Shown: positions 52,101 to 56,819 of the stretch, in pieces
Numbering within the stretch: position 1 is the stretch's first letter
Layout: each line of letters opens with the position of its first letter
DNA from: Xenorhabdus miraniensis
GTDB taxonomy: Bacteria > Pseudomonadota > Gammaproteobacteria > Enterobacterales > Enterobacteriaceae
Length of the DNA: 64,000 nt
Direction: 5' to 3'
Assembly: GCF_002632615.1 (NCBI RefSeq)
Contig: NZ_NITZ01000018.1
Location: 1-64,000, forward strand
Translations under genes and position numbers: made by a program
The notes under the pieces: model-generated
What the model saw: the letters and a program-made list of their open reading frames with translations, nothing else
Database searches by the model: none
Told to the model about the DNA's origin: nothing

Positions 52101-54730
52101 TTAATGTTACCCGCTCTATTCCGATCGGACGTCCAATTGCCAATACCCAGATTTATATTCTTGATCCGTATGGTCAACCGGTTCCCCTTGGTGTCACAGG
52201 TGAAATCCATATTGCGGGTGCAGGGGTTGCCCGTGGTTACCTGAACTACCCTGAACTTACTCTCGAACGTTTCCTGACCGATCCATTTTCTTCAGATTCG
52301 GATGCACGCATGTATAAGACCGGCGATCTCGGCCGTTGGCTATCCGATGGTAATATCGAATATCTCGGCCGCAATGATTTTCAGGTCAAACTGCGTGGCT
52401 TCCGAATTGAACTCGGTGAAATAGAAACCCGGCTCGCACAATGTCACGGTGTGCGTGAAGCCGTGGTTATTGCCCGCGAAGATGCTTTTTATAAGAAAAC
52501 AAGTTATAAGAAAACAAGTTATGAGAAAATAGATTATGAAAAAACAGGGGGGCAAAAACGATTGGTCGCTTATTTGCTGCCTCAAACAGGTATTGAATTA
52601 GTGCCGGCCGAACTGCGCCAGCAACTCACCCAACATCTCGCTGAGTACATGATACCCAGCGCCTTTGTCACGTTAGAGGCTTTCCCATTGACACCCAACG
52701 GTAAACTTGATCGTCAGGCGCTCCCTGCCCCTGATTCGTCCGCTATTGTAGTACGTGGTTATGCCGCTCCGATTGGTAAAACTGAGACAATTCTGGCTCA
52801 GATTTGGCAGGATTTATTGGGACTGGAACGAATCGGCCGTTATGATCATTTCTTTGAGCTCGGCGGTCACTCATTGCTCGCTGTACAACTATTGAATCGT
52901 ATGCGCGAACAAGACATGGAAGTTCCGCTGACCGCCTTGTTCGCACACCCAACGTTGTGCTCACTGGCTCTGGCTGCCAGTGAACACCTTGCTGCTCTAC
53001 CTGTATCTCCATTTGATGCGAATCCCGTACCATTAAGCCCGGCAGGTTCTTTGCTACCTCTATTTCTGGTGCATGAAACTTCCGGTGATCCTTTGGTTTA
53101 TTCCCCACTGGCGGCCTTACTGCCACCCGAACTCCCCGTTTATGCGTTGCAAGCGCTTGGTATTCACACACTTGAGCACCCACCTGTATCGATTGAGGAA
53201 CTGGCGGCCAGCCACATTCAGGCAATCCGTCGACTCCAACCACAAGGGCCTTATCGTCTGGCCGGATGGTCAATTGGTGGTTTGATTGCCTATGAAATAG
53301 CTCAGCAACTCACGAGTAACGGAGAGATGGTAGAGTTCCTCGGTATGATTGATTCTTATCATCATGTCAATAACGGTTCCTCTGAAGAGAGGAATGAACG
53401 GTCAATGATGACTGACCAGCCTGTAGATAAGGAAGCCAGACAAATTGAGTTCATCATTGACTCACTGCGTACTCACGAAATACATACTTACGAAAGAGTG
53501 AAAGACGAACAGGTATTGGAAGAGCTGCACAAACTCAACAACTTGGAGCAGGTGATTGATCACTGCATTGCACACCAATGGTTGCCGGCTAATATCACAC
53601 GTGAGGATGTCCTCATTCGTTTATATACTGCTGAGCTGATTACGCAGCTTGGTCAAGATTATAGTGCGCCAAAATCATCCTTACCTATCCATCTCTATAC
53701 AACAGATGAGTTAAACAACGGGGATATCTGGCGGGGTTGGCACGATATTGCCGGCCAAAATTCAGAACTCCACACGATCGGTGGGACGCATTTTTCAATT
53801 ATGCACCCTCCCTTGCTCAATCAGATAGCGGATTCAATCACCGAACACGTGCGAGCGGTTCCTGCTTTCGATCCACGCGTTATCATTCAACTGGGATCTA
53901 AATCGGTATCGCCGCTATTCTGTATGCCCGGCGCGGGTGCCAGCCCTTCTAGTTTGCTCGAGCTGGCGCTGTCATTCCCACAGCCACTCCCGATATACGC
54001 TTTACAGGCACGCGGCTTTACCGTCGAGCATAATTATCCTTATACCAGCGTTGAAGGCGCTGCCCGTGCCTATATTCAGGTTATCCGTGAAACCCAACCC
54101 CACGGCCCTTATCACCTGCTGGGGCATTCTTTTGGTGGCTGGATCGCCTTTGAGATGGCTTTACAATTACAGGCTGAGGGGGAACAAGTCTCCGATCTCA
54201 TTCTTATCGATACTGATGAGCCTGACCAGCAAGGCAGCGCCCGTAAGTCAACCAATTATATTGAAACGATAATGGAGTTGATTGATATCTACGATATGAT
54301 ATTAAACCAGCCCCTTCCGCTCACCAGACAAGATTTTGATCATCTGGCGCCGGATGAACAGATCCAATTTCTACACAGTGCCTTGGTAAAAGCGGGGCTC
54401 TTTCCGGCCAAAACGCCAATATCACTGCTACAGGGAGTCATCCGCGTTATGCAGGCTAACCTGAACACCCGCTATATCCCCCGTACACGTTATGAGGGAC
54501 TTGTTCACCTGATCAGTGCAGAGAACGGGGATATTGATGAAAGAAAAACCCGCGAAACGCAGTGGAGCACTCACGTTGCTAAACTGAATACGATGCTTGC
54601 TCCCGGCAATCATATGACCATGTTGTCCACACCACAGGTTGAGCACTGGCTGACTCAGCTATGGCAGACATTGGATTACACAAATAACCCAAATTCTGCG
54701 TTTTTATTCGGAAAGAGAAAACCTCACTGA
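39884..54730 (+). CDS. Non-ribosomal peptide synthetase, four modules plus tandem thioesterases (modules 10-13, TE-TE)
   Basis: A 4948-residue terminal synthetase with order LCL-A-T, C/E-A-T, LCL-A-T, LCL-A-T, TE, TE. Phosphopantetheine serines lie at residues 1066, 2174, 3247 and 4330. Codes: DLYNNALTYK (Ala), VDTVISFGDK (beta-Ala type, lacking the usual Asp235), DVQFIAHVAK (Pro), DAWWLGGTFK (Val). TE1 has GWSIGG with Ser 4463, and TE2 has GHSFGG with Ser 4749; an Asp and a late His follow in each. The start at 39884 (MNLDNLKRAVLKKK) has AAGGA upstream; an ATG at 39869 overlapping the previous stop (ATGA) is the alternative. The product is released here, most likely as a macrolactone through Thr6. 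No tailoring domain or exporter is fused or adjacent. Confidence 0.97.
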   Translation: MNLDNLKRAVLKKKIKEQLQTQKYQKRPPIRQAARDLPLPLSFAQQRLWFLNQLDPATGLAYHIPVALRLTGQLHHYALSDALNRLIARHEILRTRFMLIGGQPCQHIDPAGVGFALSYQDLRSLDSETQTHRLAELTAFEAQRSFDLTQGPLIRGHLLQLADEEHVLLITQHHIISDGWSIGVLVHELGGLYRAALDNQDDPFPPLPIQYADYAVWQRDWLQGDVLAQQRDFWCAQLKGAPALLDLPADRPRPAIQTYTAGQVPVQFDTPLLESLKSFGQRHHTTLFMTILAAWSIVLARLSGQDDLVIGTPVANRPNHELEGLIGFFVNTLALRITLNDTASVADLLTQVRERALAAYAHQDLPFEQVVEALQPERSLSHSPVFQVMLALNNTPAKALTLSGLQLAPAEQIRYSTHFDLTLSLTETEVGLLGELEYAVDLFDSATVERMVGYLKQVLIAMTTDATQTIAHLPLLPASERQQLLAEFNNTQADFPQDALIHQLVEAQAALTPNATAVVCKEQSLSYAELNQRANHLAHHLIAQGVRPDDRVAICAERNLEMVVGLLAILKSGGAYVPLDPAYPAERLAYMLEDAAPVVILTQTTLSDKLTSPVSTVFIDNQEPFIQGQSADNPNPQTLGLTSHHLAYVIYTSGSTGQPKGVAIAHRNTVNFLTWAQQTFSPEELADTLFATSLNFDLAVYECLAPLISGGTVHIVSDALSLITTELTATKLFITKPSITKSSITEPSITKPSISLINTVPSAIAHLIDANAIPAVTKTINLAGEALKPHIVEHLFARSSVQNVCNLYGPSETTTYSTWTRMNRAIGFVSHIGRPIANTRIYILDTYGQPVPLGVTGEIHIAGAGVARGYLNRPELTAERFLIDPFSSDPDARMYKTGDLGRWLADGNIEYLGRNDFQVKLRGFRIELGEIEAQLMQCHGVREAVVVAREDISAEKTVGQKRLVAYLLAQDGVELVPAELRRQLTQHLAEYMLPSAFMVLEVFPLTPNGKLDRQALPAPDLSAVVARGYEAPTGELEIALAQIWQNLLELAQVGRHDHFFELGGHSLLIVSLIEQLHNLGWRLDVRSVFATPVLSELAQTILAYQNNTCAFVVPANLIREDSTTITPDMLPLVSLSQAEINAIIETIPGGVSNIQDIYPLAPLQEGILFHHLLQTQGDDYLLQSLLAFDTRERLDAFLGALQQIIDRHDILRTSAYWQELAQPVQVVWRHAPLCINVFTPITADDVPSQLSAHTDPRRNRLDLSRAPLFAVDIAYEPVQGEWLLSLRFHHLVSDHVTLELIFAEIAQVLQGHTEMLPAALPYRNFIAQTLSVPTTLHEDYFRTQLADVVEPTAPFGILKVHSDSSSINESRLPLDPALAKNIRAQARRLGVSPSVLFHVAWAQVLAHTSGHDDVVFGSVLLGRLQGISGVKRTLGMFINTLPMRISLTGRSVREVIRATYRNLTTLLEHEQAPLALAQRCSGVAQPMPLFSALLNYRHSQAGETATADTMWTGMRILAAEERTNYPITLSVDDLGLGFHLMAQTVPGIDPARVTQYLITAISGLIDALAHDPQQPILQVPILPASEQQQLLVDFNATQTNFPQEVLIHQLFEIEAARHPTEIAMVCGEQLLSYEALNRRANRLAHHLIALGVRPDDRVAICVERSLEMVVGLLGILKAGGAYVPLDPAYPTERLAYMLEDSAPVVVLTQQAIQQTVCLNTFIGSESTGSIPIVMLDTQEPFMEIQPEHNPEVPDLTAHHLAYVVYTSGSTGIPKGVMSSHRALGNRLLWFVRDIATASLIAALKTSISFVDSITETLGTLLAGGKLVVFNNHEVKDPVRFCEGLQRFNVNLLVVVPSLLKLLIQNRNDNGHYLKSIRTLICSGERLSPELARQVVAEYPWLRLLNFYGSSEINGDATWYEYSATPGIPEASVIGRPIANTQSYILDTHGQLVPFGVTGEIYIAGAGVARGYLNRPELTAERFFNDPFSANPDARMYKTGDLGRWLPDGNIEYLGRNDFQVKLRGFRIELGEIEAQLMRCHGVREAVVVVREEMVVHEEMIVREGEPNSQRLVAYLRPQDGVELIPAELRQQLALHLAEYMLPSAFMILDAFPLTPNGKLDRKALPEPDSSAVVTRSYAAPVGETETTLAQIWQDLLGLEHIGRHDHFFELGGHSLLAVQLVARIRQTLARELPLQKIFAQPILLALAHAITEAATTTQAMIPVADRSQPLPLSFAQQRLWFLGQLDPAASLAYHIPAALRLTGSLDRHALTTALDRLIARHEDLRTRFVSVEGQPCQHIDPADIGFALSCHDLRQIDPDLHASRVAELVDIEARTPFDFAQGPLIRGQLLQLTDEEHVLLLTLHHIITDGWSIGVLVRELGAFYRAALDGHDDPLPPLPIQYADYAVWQRGWRQEATLTAQRNFWCTQLEGAPALLALPTDRPRPSVQTYVGGQVPFHLDATLLASLKKLGQRHNATLFMTVLSAWSIVLARLSGQDDIVIGTPVANRPHNELEGLIGFFVNTLALRVRFNNELSVTDLLALVREQALAAYAHQDLPFEQVVETLQPERSLSYSPIFQVMLTLNNTPAQKLVLPGLQLASIEQAHHGAYFDLTLSLTETESGLVGVLAYAADLFDFTTAERMTGYLTNILAAMASDETKAIAALPMLPESEKQQLLVNFNATQTDRPQNTLVHSLFETQAAQQPDATAVMFDDQTISYGELNRRANRLAHYLIALGVRPDERVAICVERSLEMVVGLLAILKAGGAYVPLDPAYPTERLAYMLRDSAPVALLTQTTLAETLNHAVPAAGYTTVLLDIPQVCLSEQPTHNPDTQALGLASHHLAYVIYTSGSTGLPKGVKMPLAALSNLLQWHRQAPSHPAGTGKTLQFAALGFDVAFQEIFTTLCEGGCLILINEAMRREPQQLLRLIQQKRIDRIFLPYIALQHLAEAANHSEGDFDNLTHIITAGEQLRITPAIQRFLQRAGNCQLHNHYGPTESHVATSYVLDRESDHWPTLPPIGRPIANAQIYILDQYGQPVPLGVTGEIHIAGAGVARGYLNRPELTADRFLSDPFSANPGARMYKTGDLGRWLADGNIEYLGRNDFQIKIRGFRIELGEIEAQLMRCHGVRNAVVLAREDEPNQKRLVAYLRPQEGVELVPAELRQQLALHLAEYMLPSAFMMLDAFPLTPNGKLDRKALPAPDSSAVVTRGYAAPVGETETVLAQIWQALLGLERVGRHDHFFELGGHSLLAVQLVARIRQALARELPLQQLFAQPVLMDLAQTITDAAATTQAIIPVADRNQPLPLSFAQQRLWFLGQLDPAASLAYHLPSALRLTGLLNRQALTMAFDRLVARHESLRTRFVLVEGQPCQHIDPADTGFALSCHDLRQLDPALHTRRVTELADLEARTPFDFTQGPLIRGQLLQLADKEHVLLLTLHHIITDGWSIGVLVRELGIFYRAALYNHDDPLPPLSIQYADYAVWQHEQLQGTALTEQRDFWCAQLEGAPALLALPTDRPRPSVQTYVGDQVSFHLDATLLASLKGLGQRHNATLFMTVLSAWSIVLARLSGQDDIVIGTPVANRPHHELEGIMGFFVNTLALRIKFHDGLSVADLLAQVREQALAAYAHQDLPFEQVVEALQPERSLSYSPIFQVMLALNNTPAQELALPELQFTPFEQMHHSTHFDLTLSLAETEAGLAGALAYAADLFDSTTVERMVDYLTNILAAMAADETQSIATLPILPKSEQQQLLVDFNATQTYFPQDALIHQLFEAQAAQRPDAIAVIFDDQIISYGELNRRANRLAHHLIASGVCPDDRVAICLERSPEMIVGLLGILKAGGAYVPLDPAYPTERLVYMLEDAAPVVLLTQTAQSDRLHDAVPTLLFDIQDISLEAQPDHNPEARKLWLTSRHLAYVIYTSGSTGQPKGVMVEHRSVNRLVINNAFADIGVNDCVAHCANIAFDASTWEIWSALLNGGRLHVVSQSVLLDPVRFCDSLIKGKVTALWLTAGLFNEYLDMLTPLFGQLRYLLIGGDVLDPKKIQRVQLAESQPAHLINGYGPTETTTFAATYTIASPVNVTRSIPIGRPIANTQIYILDPYGQPVPLGVTGEIHIAGAGVARGYLNYPELTLERFLTDPFSSDSDARMYKTGDLGRWLSDGNIEYLGRNDFQVKLRGFRIELGEIETRLAQCHGVREAVVIAREDAFYKKTSYKKTSYEKIDYEKTGGQKRLVAYLLPQTGIELVPAELRQQLTQHLAEYMIPSAFVTLEAFPLTPNGKLDRQALPAPDSSAIVVRGYAAPIGKTETILAQIWQDLLGLERIGRYDHFFELGGHSLLAVQLLNRMREQDMEVPLTALFAHPTLCSLALAASEHLAALPVSPFDANPVPLSPAGSLLPLFLVHETSGDPLVYSPLAALLPPELPVYALQALGIHTLEHPPVSIEELAASHIQAIRRLQPQGPYRLAGWSIGGLIAYEIAQQLTSNGEMVEFLGMIDSYHHVNNGSSEERNERSMMTDQPVDKEARQIEFIIDSLRTHEIHTYERVKDEQVLEELHKLNNLEQVIDHCIAHQWLPANITREDVLIRLYTAELITQLGQDYSAPKSSLPIHLYTTDELNNGDIWRGWHDIAGQNSELHTIGGTHFSIMHPPLLNQIADSITEHVRAVPAFDPRVIIQLGSKSVSPLFCMPGAGASPSSLLELALSFPQPLPIYALQARGFTVEHNYPYTSVEGAARAYIQVIRETQPHGPYHLLGHSFGGWIAFEMALQLQAEGEQVSDLILIDTDEPDQQGSARKSTNYIETIMELIDIYDMILNQPLPLTRQDFDHLAPDEQIQFLHSALVKAGLFPAKTPISLLQGVIRVMQANLNTRYIPRTRYEGLVHLISAENGDIDERKTRETQWSTHVAKLNTMLAPGNHMTMLSTPQVEHWLTQLWQTLDYTNNPNSAFLFGKRKPH
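42080..42139 (+). repeat. In-frame 15 bp tandem repeat in module 10 A domain
   Basis: Four 15 bp units encode F-I-T-K-P, S-I-T-K-S, S-I-T-E-P, S-I-T-K-P, followed by SISLINTVPSAIA. The equivalent place in module 2 has one copy (AITKQAISLINT). Confidence 0.95.
43195..46510 (+). other. Module 11: dual C/E-A(beta-Ala)-T
   Basis: The dual-domain motif HHLLQTQGD starts at residue 1170. The A4 motif is FVDSITE: Val 1810 takes the place of the invariant Asp235 and Asp follows at 236. This is the mark of A domains that take beta-amino acids, whose amine sits one carbon further away. The full code VDTVISFGDK fits beta-alanine. T Ser is 2174. The 18 bp repeat at 46025-46078 lies in its A subdomain. 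Confidence 0.85.
46025..46078 (+). repeat. In-frame 18 bp tandem repeat in module 11 A subdomain
   Basis: Three 18 bp units encode V-V-R-E-E-M, V-V-H-E-E-M, I-V-R-E-G-E, triplicating the VxRED strand/loop segment before the conserved RLVAYL. Confidence 0.95.
46540..49730 (+). other. Module 12: LCL-A(Pro)-T
   Basis: The C domain has HHIITDGWS. The A4 motif is FDVAFQE (Asp 2894), and the code DVQFIAHVAK is a proline code. The A domain is a close paralogue of module 1 (VKMPLAALSNLLQWHR versus VEMPLAALSNLLHWHR). T Ser is 3247. Confidence 0.85.
49760..52985 (+). other. Module 13: LCL-A(Val)-T
   Basis: The C domain has HHIITDGWS. The A4 motif is FDASTWE (Asp 3960), and the code is DAWWLGGTFK, Val-type. 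T Ser is 4330 in LGGHSLLAVQL. Four 15 bp units lie in the A subdomain (52490-52549). It loads the last residue before the thioesterases. Confidence 0.8.
52490..52549 (+). repeat. In-frame 15 bp tandem repeat in module 13 A subdomain
   Basis: Four 15 bp units encode Y-K-K-T-S, Y-K-K-T-S, Y-E-K-I-D, Y-E-K-T-G, before GQKRLVAYL. The last unit resembles the last unit of the module 5 array, pointing to common descent of the two loops. Confidence 0.95.
53020..54730 (+). other. Tandem thioesterase domains TE1 and TE2
   Basis: TE1 (about 53020-53870) begins at LFLVHETSGDP, has nucleophile motif GWSIGG (Ser codon 53270), an Asp in FLGMIDSYHH and a His in GGTHFSIMHP. TE2 (about 53875-54730) begins at LFCMPGAGASP, has GHSFGG (Ser codon 54128), an Asp in LILIDTDEPD and a His in PGNHMTML. 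Both triads look complete, so neither is an obvious relic. Tandem TEs are known at the end of several lipopeptide and depsipeptide synthetases. Confidence 0.9.
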
Positions 54731-54738
54731 TTTATTCA

Positions 54739-54761
54739 AACCGCCCTGAGTCAGGGCGGTT
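54739..54761 (+). terminator. Hairpin after the NRPS operon
   Basis: AACCGCCCTGA (54739-54749) and TCAGGGCGGTT (54751-54761) are perfect reverse complements, giving a GC-rich stem 8 bases after the stop of the last synthetase. A proper U-run is missing after it, so termination may be partial. Some read-through into the decarboxylase gene is possible. Confidence 0.6.
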
Positions 54762-54874
54762 AAATGACGATTTACTCAGATTTGGTACTTATTCATTGAT
54801 CACTGTAAAGTTGCAAAATTGTATGTATGAGCAAAAAATGAACGATATTATTCGTGACGCTAAAGAGGCAAACT

Positions 54875-56548
54875 ATGCTGTATTTTCTTGACGGCTTGAA
54901 TCACGACGAGGCGGATAAGCGTGCTCTTCACACTTCCTGTCTGGATGGGCAAGAATGGCAAGCGCTGCTCGACCCGTTTATCCCCCGTGCGGGTGAGGAA
55001 GGACTGCTCGAACTGGAAACCAATATTGCGGGTGACCCTGTCACTTATTGTCAGCACGAGTTAAACAAGCCGGTACACGAATTGACGGAGCTTGAAAAAC
55101 AGTTTACTTCAGTGATTATTCCTGAACTTCCGGTTGATACCGGGACATACGCCCGGCATTTAAGCGAAGACATTCTTAATCATGTCGTGCCCGTATCATC
55201 ACCGACATTTGTTGGTCACATGACATCGGCTCTGCCTAAGCATTTACCTGCGCTTGGCAAAATATTGACAGCGCTCAACCAGAATCTGGTCAAACTGGAA
55301 ACATCGCATGTTTTAACCGCGCTGGAGCGTCAAGTGTTGGGTATGATGCACAAATTGGTATACAACCGCGACGAAAATTTCTATCAACAGTGGCTCCATA
55401 GCGGCAATCATGCGCTGGCAACCTTTTGTTCTGGCGGAACGCTGGCTAATTTGACTGCCATGTGGGCATGCCGGAATCAGCTTATGCCAGCCGATGGAGA
55501 TTTTGCCGGCCTTGCCCGTGAAGGCTTAGCCAGAGGACTCATTCATTATGGTTATAATGGACTCGCAATTCTGGTTTCGGAATTGGGACACTATTCACTG
55601 AAAAAAACCGTGGATGTGCTCGGCTTGGGACAAGATGCGCTGGTAAAAGTCGATACCGACAGAAATGGCCGGATCTGCATTGATGCCCTGCTCATGCAAT
55701 TGCAGAATTTGCGTCAACGCAATATCAAGCCCATGGCTATTGTCGGGGTAGCCGGTTCCACAGAAACGGGTTCTATCGATCCGCTGAGTGTTCTGGCGGA
55801 CATTGCTGAACAGGAACAGTGTCATTTTCATGTTGATGCCGCTTGGGGTGGAGCGAGTTTGTTGTCCGAACGCTATCGACATTTATTCGACGGTATCGAA
55901 CGTGCCGATACTGTGACAATTGATGCGCATAAACAAATGTATGTGCCAATGGGAGCCGGTATGGTGCTGTTCCGCCAGCCTACCCTGACCGATGCCATTG
56001 CCCAGCATGCTAATTACATTGTCCGCAAAGGCTCGAAAGATCTCGGACGCCATACTTTAGAAGGCTCACGCAGTGCGATGTCGCTTATGCTGCACAGTAA
56101 TTTCCATCTACTCGGCAGACGGGGATTGGCTCACCTGATAGATACAAGCATCGAGAAAGCACGGCAATTTGCGGATCTCATCCGCCAGCAGGAAGATTTC
56201 GAATTAATCAGTGAACCCCAACTTTGTCTTTTGACCTACCGATACCTACCACCAATGGTGTTACAAGCGTTACGCGAAGGCCCGGCATCGGTGAAACAAA
56301 AACTGCATGACATGCTTAATGCACTTAACCAAAATATTCAGGCTATGCAGTGGACTGCGGGAAAATCCTTTGTCTCCCGCACCTCTATCAACCCGGCGCA
56401 ATGGGATCGACAACCAACAACAGTTTTGCGTGTCGTCCTGGCAAATCCATTGACGACTTCGGAAATACTTGAAGATATGCTTGAGGAACAGCGACAACTC
56501 GCGCGACAAAGCCCATTCTGGCAAACGCTACAGGATTTGGTCAGTTGA
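54875..56548 (+). CDS. PLP-dependent aspartate 1-decarboxylase (beta-alanine supply)
   Basis: A 557-residue group II (glutamate/tyrosine type) PLP decarboxylase. Visible are FCSGGTLANLTAMWACRNQL (cofactor phosphate region), HFHVDAAWGGASLLSE (pyridine-binding Asp) and TIDAHKQMYVPMGAGMV with the PLP lysine at residue 353. The protein resembles the PanP type of aspartate 1-decarboxylase of gamma-proteobacteria. I take the ATG at 54875, preceded by AGAGG; a GTG at 54854 is also open but poorly spaced. It starts 144 bp after the last synthetase gene on the same strand. Module 11 has a beta-alanine code, so its likely job is to make beta-alanine for the peptide, and perhaps also for coenzyme A. As I recall, the published xenoamicin locus also has such a gene. 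The alternative substrates glutamate and diaminobutyrate cannot be excluded from motifs alone. Confidence 0.85.
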   Translation: MLYFLDGLNHDEADKRALHTSCLDGQEWQALLDPFIPRAGEEGLLELETNIAGDPVTYCQHELNKPVHELTELEKQFTSVIIPELPVDTGTYARHLSEDILNHVVPVSSPTFVGHMTSALPKHLPALGKILTALNQNLVKLETSHVLTALERQVLGMMHKLVYNRDENFYQQWLHSGNHALATFCSGGTLANLTAMWACRNQLMPADGDFAGLAREGLARGLIHYGYNGLAILVSELGHYSLKKTVDVLGLGQDALVKVDTDRNGRICIDALLMQLQNLRQRNIKPMAIVGVAGSTETGSIDPLSVLADIAEQEQCHFHVDAAWGGASLLSERYRHLFDGIERADTVTIDAHKQMYVPMGAGMVLFRQPTLTDAIAQHANYIVRKGSKDLGRHTLEGSRSAMSLMLHSNFHLLGRRGLAHLIDTSIEKARQFADLIRQQEDFELISEPQLCLLTYRYLPPMVLQALREGPASVKQKLHDMLNALNQNIQAMQWTAGKSFVSRTSINPAQWDRQPTTVLRVVLANPLTTSEILEDMLEEQRQLARQSPFWQTLQDLVS

Positions 56549-56575
56549 GGGTACAGGCTGAGGATAGAAAAAATA

Positions 56576-56599
56576 GCCGATGCTAACACTAACATCGGC
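56576..56599 (-). terminator. Terminator between the decarboxylase gene and zntB
   Basis: GCCGATG (56576-56582) and CATCGGC (56593-56599) form a stem with a 10-base loop. On the minus strand the stem is followed by TATTTTTTC, a usable U-run, so it would end zntB transcription. It lies between convergent genes and may act in both directions. Confidence 0.6.
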
Positions 56600-56774
56600 A
56601 TAATAATGGTCAATTATTCTGTATAAAGCTCAGTGAGAAAAACTACAATTATGGAGCACAACGTTTATCGCTCAACGTTGCATTCACCTGCGGGAGTCAT
56701 AGTGCCCTATTTGTGAGATTGAGTTATTGATATATCTCAAAGTCGATGTCACTATTTTTTCCTGCCACTATTAT

Positions 56775-56819
56775 CCATAACCACATTCTCTATAACCACA
56801 CTCTCTATAACCACTTACT
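56775..56819. repeat. 15 bp tandem repeat spanning the zntB stop codon
   Basis: Three 15 bp units (CCATAACCACATTCT, CTATAACCACACTCT, CTATAACCACTTACT) lie in a row. The zntB stop codon (56805-56807) falls in the third. On the coding strand the array repeats the final TGG-TTA-TAG codons twice beyond the stop. It shows that short tandem duplication also happens outside the NRPS genes. Confidence 0.9.

Noticed and set aside
18427..52549. CRISPR array suspected from regularly repeated short units
   Set aside because: The repeats are directly adjacent 12-18 bp coding units without spacers and in frame with NRPS domains.
54838..54891. Short ORF (16 codons, MNDIIRDAKEANYAVFS) overlapping the decarboxylase start
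   Set aside because: It could be a leader peptide, but it has no ribosome binding site of note and no attenuation-type codon run.
56650..56680. Small hairpin CAACGT...ACGTTG between the decarboxylase gene and zntB
   Set aside because: The stem is only six base pairs with no U-run; it is too weak to call a terminator or regulatory site.
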